A stretch of DNA of 64,000 nt from GCA-2687025 sp964473525 (GCA_964473525.1 CAYYPK010000002.1:62001-126000); one strand, 5' to 3'. Counted from the first letter of the stretch, positions 39,911-49,551 are shown. Numbers and translations are program-made. The notes: generated from the sequence alone by a model not told the origin.

Positions 39911-40957
39911 CTACCCCCAGCTGAATCCTGGCCCGTCCGGGACCGACACCATGCCGTCCTCGATACGCATGGGCGACCCGTCGGGTATGAGGCCGGTCTC
40001 GAGGTAAATCGCGTTCGCGAGGCAGGCCATGACGTTGAGCTGTACGGGCCCGCCGCCGTGCGACGCGTAAGGGACGCGGAAGCAGTCAGCCAGCAACCCG
40101 ACCTGGAGGAGCATCGTGGGGCCCCCCGCGCGGCGCAGGTCGGGCTGGATGATGTCGACTGCTCCTCGGCGAAGGAAGCGCGCGAACTCGTGGCGACTGT
40201 ATAGGTTCTCGCCCGTGGCGACGGGGATGTCCAGCGCGTCCGCGAGTTCCGCGTACCCGTCGATGTCGTCTGCGGGGATGGGTTCCTCCCACCAGAACAG
40301 GCCCATGTCCTCGAAGGCGCGACCACGCACCAGCGCCTCCGCGGTCGTCAGTGACTGGTTGGCGTCGACCATGATCGTAGTGTCGGCCCCAACCGCCGCC
40401 CGCACCGTCTTGATGCGGTGGATGTCCTCACCGAGCGTGGGGAATCCCACTTTGACCTTTACCGCGCGGAAGCCCTGGGCCACCGCTCTGGCGCAGATCG
40501 CCTGCACCTCGTTGTCGTCGTAGTTCAGCCAGCCCACCATGGCGTACGCCGGCGCCTGAGACCTGACACCGCCCCACAGCGCCCAGCATGGCGTGTCCAG
40601 CGTGCGGCCGTAGCAGTCCCACAGGGCGGTGTCCAACGCCGCGATGCCGAACGTCGCCATGCCGCCGGAGCCGTGGTACTCCGTCTCGCGGAGCATGCGT
40701 TCGTGTGTTTCGCGGATCATCCTCATGTCGGAGCCGACCACGAGCGGCTTGAGGACGTGCTCAATCATTGCCGCGAGCGCGTCTGGCGCTCCCGCGATGC
40801 GGCCGAAGCCTGACGATCCCCTGCCCTCGACGCCTTCCTCGCTACGGACAGTCACGCTTACGGAGCCCGAGCCTGGTAGCGACTGTAGGGCGTCGCGGAT
40901 CGGCGTGCTGCTGGGCGTCGCCCGCTTGACTGCGACCTCGACATCGCGGATGCGCAT
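39911..40957 (-). CDS. Enolase-superfamily enzyme (mandelate racemase/muconate lactonising type)
   Basis: A 348-residue enzyme that abstracts a proton alpha to a carboxylate. Catalytic and metal residues are visible: Lys167 and Lys169 in VKVKVG, Asp198 in VDANQS, Glu224 in WWEEP, Glu250 in ATGENL, and His300 in YASHGGG paired with Asp273 in IIQPDLRRAGG. The KxK motif together with a His-Asp dyad indicates the mandelate racemase subgroup, which includes many sugar-acid dehydratases. The start MRIRDVEVAV has GAGGA 9 nt upstream of the ATG at 40957. The physiological substrate could be an aldonic acid. It leads a run with the MscS, GDSL and transglutaminase genes. Confidence 0.92.
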   Translation of the reverse strand: MRIRDVEVAVKRATPSSTPIRDALQSLPGSGSVSVTVRSEEGVEGRGSSGFGRIAGAPDALAAMIEHVLKPLVVGSDMRMIRETHERMLRETEYHGSGGMATFGIAALDTALWDCYGRTLDTPCWALWGGVRSQAPAYAMVGWLNYDDNEVQAICARAVAQGFRAVKVKVGFPTLGEDIHRIKTVRAAVGADTTIMVDANQSLTTAEALVRGRAFEDMGLFWWEEPIPADDIDGYAELADALDIPVATGENLYSRHEFARFLRRGAVDIIQPDLRRAGGPTMLLQVGLLADCFRVPYASHGGGPVQLNVMACLANAIYLETGLIPDGSPMRIEDGMVSVPDGPGFSWG

Positions 40958-41011
40958 GGGGTTGCGTCCTCAATCGGTGTGGCGCCGGCAGTGTAGCGCA
41001 GCCGCCGCCCG

Positions 41012-42769
41012 TCAGCTAGCCTCGTCGTGCCACAGCCGCTGCATCTCGCGCGACGTCTCCAGCAGTTCGTCCAGCGGGCCGGCAGCTTCCACCCGACCGT
41101 CTTTCAGGACGACCACGTGGTCGGCGCGGCGCAACGCGGGCCGCCGGTGCGACACGACCAAGCACGTGCCGTCGTGCGACTCCGAGAGACGCTCCCAGAG
41201 CGTCGCCTCCGTCTCGACGTCCAGCGCGCTGGAGAGGTCGTCGAACACGAGCAATTCAGCGTCTCGCACGAACATCCTGGCGGCCGCGGCGCGTTGTAGC
41301 TGGCCCCCCGACAACCGCACGCCGCGCGGCCCGACCATCGTCTCGAAGCCGTCCTCCAACGTCTCCATATCCTGTTCCATGACGCCCAGCCTCACCGCGC
41401 GATCGAGCGCGGCCGGGTCGTCGCCGAGTCCCATGAGGATGTTCGCGCGGAGCGATTCGCTGAACAGCTTCGGGATCTGGGGCGTGTACGCGCACCGAGG
41501 CGGGGTCAGGAACGACTTGAGGTCCACTACCTTCTCGTCGTTCCATATCACATCCCCGGCGTCACGCGGCACGACCCCGAGGAGCGCTTGCAGGAGGGTG
41601 GTCTTGCCGGACCCGATCCGGCCGGTCACGACCGTGAACGAACCGCGCTTCACCACGAAGTCAACGTCTCGGATGCCGCCCTCACCGTCGCCGTGGCTGT
41701 ACGACAGACCCGAGACGCGGAGCTCTTGCAGAACGTCGGCGGCCGCCTTCACCGGAGCGATGGCCGGCGGCCGGGGCGTGCGTACGTACACCTCGTTGTG
41801 TGCCGTCAGAGCGCCGTCAGCCGCGCCCTCGACTGTCTTCGCCATGCGGCCCAGTGACACGTGCGCCCGCCGGTGCTGCGCCATGACGGTGCCGATGAGC
41901 GACCCGCTACGCGCGACCTCGCCGACCCAACTCGTGAACAGCGCGAGATCGCCCACGGTGAAATCGTCTGACCTCATCTCGTCCACCACGAGCAGCAGGA
42001 TGACTCCGGTAGCTATATGACCGACGTTCTGGCTGACGGACCGCAGCATCTGATTGAACAGGTTGTCGATCAGCGTCGACTTCCGCCGCTCGTCGTTGAG
42101 GCGCATGAAGTGACGCACGATGTCGTTCTGCGCGACCGCCACCTTGATGGCGAGAACCGCTTGGAAGATTTCGTTGATGAAGTTCGTCGCGCGTTCCGTC
42201 GCGATGCGTTGTGCGAGCCTGTACTTGTGGATGAACCGCCGCAGCACGCCCACCATCGTGACGATGAGCACAGCCGGCACGACCGTCACCAAGGTGATGG
42301 TCGCGTCGATCTTGGCCATGTAGCTGACCGCAAGGCCCGCGAAGATCAAGTTGCCCCAGAGGTGTATATAGTGCTCCAGATAGAACATCACGCCGCGGAC
42401 ATCGTCGCGGAAGCGGTTCGTCGCCTCGCCCGACGCGCTCGCCAGGTTTGCCGGGGTGGGCACGTCGAGCGCCTCCCGGAGCAGGTTGCGCCGCAGCAGC
42501 GACGAGATCATGTAGCGCCAACGCACCCACGCGAATGCCGTCGAGATCACTACCCCGCGATCGCTCAGCTCCACCGCGACGAACACCGCGATGAGCGACC
42601 AGACGTTCATGCCGCCATCGGCGGCTCCTGTGAGCGTGTCGAAGAACGCCTTCATGATGATGCCGTTCGCGAACGGCACGACATCGTCGATCCCACGACC
42701 GAAGATCGTGAGGAGGAACGTCCCCAGGCGGTACCGAATCAGACTGACAGCGGCCTTGCCCGTGCTCAC
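41012..42769 (-). CDS. ABC exporter half, subunit with degenerate Walker B
   Basis: A 585-residue type IV exporter half-transporter: six membrane helices in the first 320 residues, then the ATPase domain. Walker A is GRIGSGKTT, the signature LSGGQLQRA is canonical, but Walker B reads LLVFDDLSSALD with Asp in place of the catalytic Glu. The H-loop is VVSHRRPA. In heterodimeric exporters (BmrCD, TM287/288), the degenerate site pairs exactly this Walker B with the changed signature of the other half. Start is a GTG at 42769 overlapping the partner stop (GTGA). Translational coupling and complementary motifs show they form one transporter. Substrate unknown; drugs, lipids and peptides are exported by relatives. 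Confidence 0.94.
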   Translation of the reverse strand: MSTGKAAVSLIRYRLGTFLLTIFGRGIDDVVPFANGIIMKAFFDTLTGAADGGMNVWSLIAVFVAVELSDRGVVISTAFAWVRWRYMISSLLRRNLLREALDVPTPANLASASGEATNRFRDDVRGVMFYLEHYIHLWGNLIFAGLAVSYMAKIDATITLVTVVPAVLIVTMVGVLRRFIHKYRLAQRIATERATNFINEIFQAVLAIKVAVAQNDIVRHFMRLNDERRKSTLIDNLFNQMLRSVSQNVGHIATGVILLLVVDEMRSDDFTVGDLALFTSWVGEVARSGSLIGTVMAQHRRAHVSLGRMAKTVEGAADGALTAHNEVYVRTPRPPAIAPVKAAADVLQELRVSGLSYSHGDGEGGIRDVDFVVKRGSFTVVTGRIGSGKTTLLQALLGVVPRDAGDVIWNDEKVVDLKSFLTPPRCAYTPQIPKLFSESLRANILMGLGDDPAALDRAVRLGVMEQDMETLEDGFETMVGPRGVRLSGGQLQRAAAARMFVRDAELLVFDDLSSALDVETEATLWERLSESHDGTCLVVSHRRPALRRADHVVVLKDGRVEAAGPLDELLETSREMQRLWHDEAS

Positions 42770-44538
42770 GCTAGGCTCTCCTCAAGGCCGGTGCGGAGGA
42801 GTTGCGAGAAGCGCGAGTCTTCGTCCGCGACGAGTTCGGCGCGGGCGCCGTGCTCGCGGACGGCGCCGTCCTGCAAGATCATGATGTCGTCAACGCGCTG
42901 TACGGTCCCGAGACGGTGCGCGATGATGATCCCGGTGCGTCCTTCAAGCAGCTTCGACACCGCGCGGTCGATGCGTCGTTCCGTTGCCGGATCAAGCCTC
43001 GAGGAGGGTTCATCCAGGATGACGAGTCCTGGGTCCCGCAGGAACACGCGCGTGAACGCGAGCAGTTGCGCCTCTCCGGCGGAGAGCGTCGAGGACGTTA
43101 TTTCGGTGTCCAGTCCGTTCGGGAGGCCGCGCGCCCAGTCGGAGAGGCCTAGTCCTTCCAAGGCGCTCATGATGCGGGCGTCGTCGACGTCGGGGTTGAA
43201 CAGCGCCAGGTTCTCGCGAACCGACGCCTGGAATATCTGCACGTCCTGCGTCACGAGGGCGACCCGCTGCCGCAAATCGTCTGCTGGCAGGTCGGTGACC
43301 GCCGCTCCTCCTAGCCGAATGTCTCCCTGCTGAGGGTCGTACAGCCTGAACAGCAGACGCGTGATGGTGGTCTTGCCACTGCCCGTGCGCCCCAGCAGTC
43401 CGAGCGTCTCGCCCGGGGCGAGATCGAAGGACACGTCGCGCAGCACCGGCTGGTCCTCGACGTACTGGAACGACACGCCATCAAACTCCACGCGGAGCGC
43501 GGCGTCCTGGACCATCGGCTGCGATCCGTCTTGGATCAGCGACGTCGTACGATACAGCTCCTCGATGCGGCGCATCCCGGCGGTCGCGCGTTGGAGGTCG
43601 TTAATCTGACGGCTGATGTTGTACAGTGGCCGGCGCAGCATCGCGGTGTAGTTGAAGACAAGGAAGACCGCGCCCTTGGTGAATGTGCCTTCGCGGTACA
43701 GCACGATGCACAGAGCCATCGCCAGCGCGTGACCGAGCGCGAACAGAACTCCCGTGATGGCGCGCAGCAGTTCGCCCATGATCTCCGCGCGGCGCACTCG
43801 TACGTAGACCTCGTCGTTCTCCTCATAGAACCGATCCATCGTGTGCGGAATGCCGCCATTCGTGCGGATGTCCTCAACGCCCACGAGCCGCTCTTCGAGG
43901 AAGCCGTAAAGACGCGAGTAGCCCTCGCGCTCAGCCCGGTAGAGGGGTACTGCCACGTTGCGCGTGAGGTTGTAGACGTAGAGTGCGACCGCCGAGAAGA
44001 GGGTCAGCGCAACGCCAACGCGCCAGTCTTCAACCCACACGAATGCCAGGACGCCCACGAGGAGGAGGGCGTTCCCCACGATCTGCACGACGAACTCAGA
44101 GAAGAAGTTCGCCATCGTCGTCGTGTCGCCATCGACGCGCTCGACCATCTCGCCTGGCGTGCGAGCGTTGTGGAACCACATGTCGAGGTTGAGGCAATGC
44201 AGCGACAGCTCGCCGCGCATACGGTTCGTCACGCGCCACCCGAGGTCCTGACCGAGGTACGAACTGACCAGCGTGATGAACTGACGTCCCACGCTGATCG
44301 CAATGAACAACGACGCCAGCACTACGAGCGTGCGCATCTGGCCGCCTTCGTCCGCCGTGTCGATGAACTGGCGCAAGAGCTGCGGGTTGTACAGCGAGCC
44401 GCCGATGCCGACGAATATGAAGGCTGCGAGGAACGCTACACGGGTCTTGTGTGGGCGCAACTGCTCGCGCAGGAGGGCAACGTAGTGTGAGAACGGCACG
44501 CGGGCCGTTGTGTCCGCTGCGGGCGGGTCGATGGCCAA
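42766..44538 (-). CDS. ABC exporter half, subunit with catalytic Walker B and altered signature
   Basis: A 590-residue half-transporter with six N-terminal membrane helices. Walker A is LGRTGSGKTTITRL, Walker B LVILDEPSSRLD has the catalytic Glu, but the signature is LSAGEAQLLAF in place of LSGGQ. The H-loop is IIIAHRLGT. Together with the Asp-type Walker B of the other half, this predicts one active and one degenerate ATP site. The start is a TTG at 44538 with GGAG 5 nt upstream; no ATG precedes the conserved region VPFSHYVALLREQLRPHKTRV. The gene is divergent from the TPR lipoprotein, with 187 bp between. Coupled to the following half by a GTGA overlap. Confidence 0.94.
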   Translation of the reverse strand: MAIDPPAADTTARVPFSHYVALLREQLRPHKTRVAFLAAFIFVGIGGSLYNPQLLRQFIDTADEGGQMRTLVVLASLFIAISVGRQFITLVSSYLGQDLGWRVTNRMRGELSLHCLNLDMWFHNARTPGEMVERVDGDTTTMANFFSEFVVQIVGNALLLVGVLAFVWVEDWRVGVALTLFSAVALYVYNLTRNVAVPLYRAEREGYSRLYGFLEERLVGVEDIRTNGGIPHTMDRFYEENDEVYVRVRRAEIMGELLRAITGVLFALGHALAMALCIVLYREGTFTKGAVFLVFNYTAMLRRPLYNISRQINDLQRATAGMRRIEELYRTTSLIQDGSQPMVQDAALRVEFDGVSFQYVEDQPVLRDVSFDLAPGETLGLLGRTGSGKTTITRLLFRLYDPQQGDIRLGGAAVTDLPADDLRQRVALVTQDVQIFQASVRENLALFNPDVDDARIMSALEGLGLSDWARGLPNGLDTEITSSTLSAGEAQLLAFTRVFLRDPGLVILDEPSSRLDPATERRIDRAVSKLLEGRTGIIIAHRLGTVQRVDDIMILQDGAVREHGARAELVADEDSRFSQLLRTGLEESLA

Positions 44539-44712
44539 TCGGGCTCCGGGTGGGTGACGGGGGCGGTGAGGTTCTGACTATGCGCCAGCGGCGGAACACG
44601 TGTCAAGAAGGCGCCCGACCGCCTCAGGACTGCTGTTTGTCGGGTCACCGACCGCATGCTATCCTTCACGCGATCCGGCGCCCGCCGGATGAGACGGCCT
44701 CGCATCCACCGC

Positions 44713-44718
44713 AGGAGG
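44713..44718 (+). promoter_or_regulatory. Shine-Dalgarno AGGAGG for a GTG start
   Basis: AGGAGG with a 7-nt spacer to the GTG at 44726, deciding the TPR lipoprotein start. Confidence 0.75.
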
Positions 44719-44725
44719 ACGGACG

Positions 44726-46696
44726 GTGAAGCGCTATCTGCCAGTGGCGGCGAAGTACGGAGGCGTGGGCCTGCTGGCTGTCGCCCTTAGTTCTTGGATC
44801 GCATGCTCCAGCACGACAAGCCAGGGCGCGAAGCTGGCCGAGGCGGGGAACTACGAGGACGCCCTCGGCATGTACCGGCAGACCGTCATCGACAAGCCAG
44901 GTACCGTGGACGCCAACAGAGCGCGGCTCGAGATCGCCAAGCTCCAAATGAACCAGCTTGAGGCGCCCGCGGACGCCATTGCGACCTATCAAGCGGTGGT
45001 GGACGCGGCCGCGGACAGCACCGAAGGCCAGACCGCTGGCTACGAGATCGGCCTCTACCACTTCCGCGCCGAGGACTACGTGGCCTCCGCTGCGGCGTTC
45101 GACGGCGTGATTCAGGCTGCCCCGACCAGCGCGAAGGCAGGCGATGCGCAGTTGATGCTCGCGAAATCGCACGAGCGCGCGGGCAACCTTGAGCAAGCGC
45201 AGCAGACGTACGGCGCGTTCTCCCAGTTGCACTCCGACACCGACCAAGCCCTCCTGGCGATCGAGACGCGCGCCAAGCTGCTGGACCAACTTGGCAAGAA
45301 GTCCGAGGCGATCCTCGAGCGACAACGTGTCGTAAGAGACTACGGAGCGCAGCCCAGCGAGACGGCGGCGCCCGTCGTGGAGCTCGCCCGCCAGGCGCTT
45401 CTGGACGCCGGCGCAGCGGTGCCCGAACCGTCCACAAGGGCGAAGGCGTCAGACTCCGCCCTACGCCGGGAGGCCCTCGACCGCGTACGCGACCGCGACC
45501 GCCCCGCTTCCGCCCGACAGGCTGCCGAGAGACGCGCCCAGTCCAACATCTTCGGCGTCGACGCCGGAGCTTACATGGCTGAGATGGGCGTGCAGGCGGA
45601 TGACCAGGGCACGATGTACGATGCGATGTTCTCCACCGCCAACGCCATGTTCTACGGGGACCAATTCAAGGTGGCGGGGGCCCTCTACCTCGAGGCCATC
45701 CGTATGGCGGAGCAGGAGGTCGGGGCCGGTTGGGAGTACATGGGAGCGGCGTACAAGGCGCTCGCCGATGTCTACCGCAAGCTCGGGCTCGACGACTACG
45801 CGCAGAAGGCGCTCGAAGAAGCCGTGCGCAAGAACCCAGACGCCATCGACCAGATTATCGCGAGCGGCCAATACGACTACGGCGTGGACAACTACCAGGC
45901 GGCCATCGATACGTGGTCGTCAGTCGCGGGCATGAACCCCGGCAAAGACTCCGAGATCTACTACAAGATGGGTCTCGCGTACAAGCACCTCAAGAACACC
46001 CCGGCCGAGGTGGAGAGCTTCGAGCGCTCCCTGGCTGCCAACCCGGGCAACAAGGAAGCGACCCAAAGCATGGCGGAGGCGCTTTACTACCGCGCCGGTC
46101 AGCGCAAGCGGTCGTACCTGTTCCAGGACATCGTTGACAACAAGAGCGACTGGGAGGCATACCTGGAGCTGGGGAACCTCGCGCTCAAGCACGGCTACTA
46201 TCTGAGCGCGCAGCAGCAGTACAACCTGGGGTCGAGGATCGCGGGCAAGACGGCGGAGCAGGCCACTGATGCGGCGGACAAGAAGGCGGCGGCCGAGGGC
46301 GCCGCGGGCATGTCCGCGCTGAAGGAGGTCGTGCGCGGCAGGAAGAACGCGGACTTCCTCGCCGAGGCCACCACGGCATTGGCGCCGCTCGTCGAGGCGA
46401 ACCCGGAGAACCCTCTCGTGCGCTACGCCGCGGGTTTGCACGCGGTTGACCTTGATGACACGGAGACAGCGACCGCAGAGTTCACCAAGGCGATGAGCCT
46501 AACGCCGCGCGACTCCACCCCGGTGCACGCGTTGGCTAACCTGCACGTGAGCCAGGGCTTCGTGGGCGTCGCTGTTGACCTTTACACGACGTTCCTGGAA
46601 CGCAACCCGCGCGACAAGGCCGTGCAGCAGCGCCGCGACCTGCTCCAGGCCCAGATCGCGACCGACACCCCGGCGACCACCCCAGCGACGCCGTAG
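44726..46696 (+). CDS. Tetratricopeptide-repeat lipoprotein
   Basis: A 656-residue protein with a signal peptide (VKYGGVGLLAVALSSWIAC-like, lipobox SSWIAC, Cys at about 27), so probably a periplasmic-facing lipoprotein. It consists of helical repeats: YEDALGMYRQTVIDKPG, DAIATYQAVVDAAAD, DYVASAAAFDGVIQAAPTS, NLEQAQQTYGAFSQLH; later YQAAIDTWSSVAGMNPG, NTPAEVESFERSLAANPG and TATAEFTKAMSLTPRDSTP. A low-complexity Arg/Ala-rich link occurs around residue 250. The repeats resemble BamD/YbgF- and TPR-type scaffold proteins. Start is a GTG with a perfect AGGAGG. Followed by the inositol-phosphatase-like gene after 18 bp. A role in envelope assembly is inferred. Confidence 0.88.
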   Translation: MKRYLPVAAKYGGVGLLAVALSSWIACSSTTSQGAKLAEAGNYEDALGMYRQTVIDKPGTVDANRARLEIAKLQMNQLEAPADAIATYQAVVDAAADSTEGQTAGYEIGLYHFRAEDYVASAAAFDGVIQAAPTSAKAGDAQLMLAKSHERAGNLEQAQQTYGAFSQLHSDTDQALLAIETRAKLLDQLGKKSEAILERQRVVRDYGAQPSETAAPVVELARQALLDAGAAVPEPSTRAKASDSALRREALDRVRDRDRPASARQAAERRAQSNIFGVDAGAYMAEMGVQADDQGTMYDAMFSTANAMFYGDQFKVAGALYLEAIRMAEQEVGAGWEYMGAAYKALADVYRKLGLDDYAQKALEEAVRKNPDAIDQIIASGQYDYGVDNYQAAIDTWSSVAGMNPGKDSEIYYKMGLAYKHLKNTPAEVESFERSLAANPGNKEATQSMAEALYYRAGQRKRSYLFQDIVDNKSDWEAYLELGNLALKHGYYLSAQQQYNLGSRIAGKTAEQATDAADKKAAAEGAAGMSALKEVVRGRKNADFLAEATTALAPLVEANPENPLVRYAAGLHAVDLDDTETATAEFTKAMSLTPRDSTPVHALANLHVSQGFVGVAVDLYTTFLERNPRDKAVQQRRDLLQAQIATDTPATTPATP

Positions 46697-46714
46697 CCGG
46701 GCCGGAGGCACCCC

Positions 46715-47515
46715 GTGGACGAACTCCCTAGGCTGGCCGTCGAGGCGGAGCGCATCGCGCGCGAGGCCGGCGCCATCCTGCTACGACACTTCGAGCGACT
46801 CGACCAGGTCGACTCGAAGGGTCACGGCGACCCCGTCACGGTCGCGGATCGCGAATCCGAGGAGCACGTCAAGCAGGCTTGCGTCGCCGTGACGCCCGGC
46901 GTGCCGGTGTATGGCGAGGAGTACGGTCGCTTTGGCGACGACGGGTCGCTGGGAGACGCGTGCTGGGTCGTGGATCCATTGGATGGCACGGTCAACTACG
47001 CGTCCAACGCGCCCGTCTTCGCGGTAAGCCTCGCCTTCCTCGAGAACGGCGAGCCGACCGTTGGGGTGGTGTATGACCCGACGCGAGACCAGGCGTTCGT
47101 CGCAACCAGAGACGGTGGCAGCCGTCGAGATGGCAAGCCGCTGGCGGTGAGCCGCCGCGACCCGTTCGATCCCGTGGCGCCCATCGCTATCTCCGCGGAC
47201 ATCATCCGCGAGCGGCCGTGCTACCTGACGCGGATTCCCAAGGGACGCAGCATTGGCTCAGCCGCCCTCCAGATGTCGTACGTAGCGGCGGGCATCTACG
47301 ACGCCGCCATGGACGCCAAGACGAAGCTGTGGGACGTCGCGGCCGGCGCCCTACTCGTCGCCGAAGCGGGCGGCGCCGTCACTGGCTGGGACGGCGCGCC
47401 AATCTTCCCGGTCGCCGGCGCCAGCGATGCTTTCACCGGCGCTCCCGTTCCTTACCTCGTGAGCAACGGTCTCAACCACGGCGAGTTGGTCGACATGACC
47501 TCGACCCATGCGTGA
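46715..47515 (+). CDS. Inositol monophosphatase-family phosphatase
   Basis: A 266-residue Mg2+-dependent phosphatase of the IMPase/CysQ superfamily. Motifs in order: the first metal site GEEYG with Glu68/69, then WVVDPLDGTVNY with Asp87 and Asp90, the classic signature; a second site KLWDVAAGALLVAEAGG with its Asp. Residue 36 GHGDPVTVADRESEEH is the usual N-terminal motif. Such enzymes act on inositol phosphates, PAP, histidinol phosphate or fructose bisphosphate; the exact substrate cannot be read. The start is a GTG with GGAGG 6 nt upstream. The next small membrane protein overlaps its end by 8 bp. Probably cytoplasmic. Confidence 0.92.
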   Translation: MDELPRLAVEAERIAREAGAILLRHFERLDQVDSKGHGDPVTVADRESEEHVKQACVAVTPGVPVYGEEYGRFGDDGSLGDACWVVDPLDGTVNYASNAPVFAVSLAFLENGEPTVGVVYDPTRDQAFVATRDGGSRRDGKPLAVSRRDPFDPVAPIAISADIIRERPCYLTRIPKGRSIGSAALQMSYVAAGIYDAAMDAKTKLWDVAAGALLVAEAGGAVTGWDGAPIFPVAGASDAFTGAPVPYLVSNGLNHGELVDMTSTHA

Positions 47516-47825
47516 GACGGAAGCCGTGGCGGGAGCCGAGTCTGCCGTAGAGCCGGAGCCCGCCATGGCCGGTCGACGCCTGGTGCATGGAGCCATAGCG
47601 GTCATCCCCTTCGCGGTGGTGGTTGTCGCGTTGCTGTGCATGGTGCATGGTCTGGTCAGGTTCCTCCGGGGCGACGAGACGTTGGTACCTGTGGTCTGGG
47701 CGATCGTGGCGCCCATCCTCCTCGTACCCGCCGGGCTCGTACTCCAGATCGGGCTTGTTAGACTCGCGGCGCGACTATATGGATCGGTGGACTATGAGCC
47801 CGAAGACGAGTCGTCGTTCCTGTGA
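47508..47825 (+). CDS. Small membrane protein with two hydrophobic spans
   Basis: A 105-residue protein. After a 25-residue polar head (ETEAVAGAESAVEPEPAM) come two hydrophobic segments, GAIAVIPFAVVVVALLCMVHGL and VWAIVAPILLVPAGLVLQIGL, and an acidic tail (YEPEDESSFL). An internal ATG at 47565 (MAGRRLVHG) is another possible start. It overlaps the preceding phosphatase by 8 bp and the following SppA gene by 32 bp, so it is cotranscribed and probably coupled to both. The position just before SppA suggests a membrane partner for that protease, which is inference. I recognise no family. Confidence 0.7.
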   Translation: MRETEAVAGAESAVEPEPAMAGRRLVHGAIAVIPFAVVVVALLCMVHGLVRFLRGDETLVPVVWAIVAPILLVPAGLVLQIGLVRLAARLYGSVDYEPEDESSFL

Positions 47826-49548
47826 CCTTGCGGGCGCTCTCGTCGTCCTGCTGGCGTGCCTAGGCGTCGCGTGCAACACGCCTGAGCCAACGGACGTGTC
47901 GGGCCTCCGTCAGGTCGTCGAGGTACGCCTGTCGTCCGCCGGCTCGGGCGGCATGCTGGCCGCCCTGACAGCCACCGAACGCGCGGCAACGCATGTCATG
48001 CGCGTGACTGGCCGACTTCGCGAACTGCGCGCGGACCGGCAGGTAGCCGGGATCCTCCTGAAAATCGACAGCGCCAGGCTGTCGCGCGCTGACCTCCAGG
48101 AGGTGAGCGCCGCCGTGACGGAGTTCCGCGAGACCGGCAAGCAGGTTATCGCGTACGGCCTCGGCCCCACGAACGGCAGCTACACCCTCGCGTGCGCTGC
48201 GGATCGCATCGTCGTGGCCCCTACTGCGATTGTTGACCTCGTTGGGCTGGCCGCTGGCGTCATGTTCTACAAGGAGCTGATGGACAAAGCCGGCGTCCGC
48301 GCGGATTTCGTGCGCGCTGGCGCGTACAAATCCGCTGTCGAGCCGTACACCCGCACCGGCATGTCCGACCAGCACCGCGAGATGCTGGGGCGACTCCTGG
48401 ACGACCTCTACACGCAGATGACCGATGCCATCTCGCGGGGGCGCGGGTTCACCGTAGAGCAGGTAGCGGACATCGTCGACCGAGGGCCGTACGCCGCGCA
48501 CGAGGCCCTGGACGCCGGCCTGGTTGATGCCCTGGCGTACGTCGACGAACTCGACGCCTACCTGGACGAGCTGCTTGGGGAGGACGTGGACCTCGTCCGC
48601 CGCCGCGCGCCGCGCGACACGAGCGGCATGGGGGCATTCGTGCGCATGATACGTGACGCCGCCGCGTCGGACGCTGTCAAGCAGTCTCCCAACGACAAGA
48701 TCGCCCTCGTGCATCTGGACGGCATCATCACCGCCGGAGCCCCTACTGGGCTCGGGTCAGGCGGCATAGTGACGGCTAGCGCGGTGGGCGCCGCGATCCG
48801 CGAGGCCGCCGACGACGACACCGTCAAGGCGATCGTGCTCAGAATAAACAGCCCAGGCGGCTCCGCGTTGGCGTCCGACCTCATATGGCGCGCGGTCGTG
48901 CAGGCCGCCGAGGTGAAGCCCGTCGTGGCGTCGATGGGCTCCGTCGCCGCTTCGGGTGGCTATTACGTCGCGATGGCGGCAGACCGCGTCCTGGCTGACC
49001 CAGGCACCGTCACGGGCAGCGTCGGCGTGTTCGGCGGCAAGTTCGACTTCGAGGGCCTCTACGGCAAGATCGGCGTGAGACGCGAGGTGCTCGCCCGCGG
49101 GCGCAACGCCACGATATACGCAAACACTGGCGGATTCTCGGACTCCGAGCGCGAGCGCGTGCGGTCGCTCATCGACGAGACCTACCGTGACTTCGTCCAG
49201 AAAGCCGCGGACGGTCGTGACATGGAATTCGCCGAGATGGAGGCGCTGGCGCGCGGTCAGGTGTGGACGGGCGCCGAAGCGGTCGAGAACGGCATGGTGG
49301 ACCAGTTGGGCGGACTGCGCGCCGCCTTCGAGGTGGCGAAGGTACAGGCAGGCTACCCGGCGGATCGTCAGTTCGAGCTGCTCGAGCTGCCCTCGGTACC
49401 CAACTTCTGGGACATGTTCGAGGACGACGAGTGGTCTCTCGCGCGTTGGGCGGCGGGCGGCGCGCTCCTCGACGGGGTCGCGGCGTGGCGGTCATTGGCG
49501 CGCGAGCGCACGTTCGCGCTCATGCCGTTCGAGCTGTCGTTCGAGTAG
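47794..49548 (+). CDS. sppA: Signal peptide peptidase SppA, lipoprotein form
   Basis: A 584-residue protease with two tandem S49 halves, like the E. coli-type 67-kDa SppA. The catalytic Lys179 is in RAGAYKSAVEPYTR (first half) and Ser387 in SVAASGGYYVAMA (second half). Late blocks are VTGSVGVFGGKFDFEGLYGK and GQVWTGAEAVENGMVDQLGG. The N-terminus is a signal peptide ending in a lipobox (ALVVLLACLGVAC, Cys27), instead of the usual single membrane anchor; that would put the enzyme in the periplasm tethered by lipid. The start at 47794 has GGTGG just before it; a longer open frame exists upstream but is shadowed by the small membrane gene. The function, removal of cleaved signal peptides, is family knowledge. 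Confidence 0.92.
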   Translation: MSPKTSRRSCDLAGALVVLLACLGVACNTPEPTDVSGLRQVVEVRLSSAGSGGMLAALTATERAATHVMRVTGRLRELRADRQVAGILLKIDSARLSRADLQEVSAAVTEFRETGKQVIAYGLGPTNGSYTLACAADRIVVAPTAIVDLVGLAAGVMFYKELMDKAGVRADFVRAGAYKSAVEPYTRTGMSDQHREMLGRLLDDLYTQMTDAISRGRGFTVEQVADIVDRGPYAAHEALDAGLVDALAYVDELDAYLDELLGEDVDLVRRRAPRDTSGMGAFVRMIRDAAASDAVKQSPNDKIALVHLDGIITAGAPTGLGSGGIVTASAVGAAIREAADDDTVKAIVLRINSPGGSALASDLIWRAVVQAAEVKPVVASMGSVAASGGYYVAMAADRVLADPGTVTGSVGVFGGKFDFEGLYGKIGVRREVLARGRNATIYANTGGFSDSERERVRSLIDETYRDFVQKAADGRDMEFAEMEALARGQVWTGAEAVENGMVDQLGGLRAAFEVAKVQAGYPADRQFELLELPSVPNFWDMFEDDEWSLARWAAGGALLDGVAAWRSLARERTFALMPFELSFE

Positions 49549-49551
49549 CGG

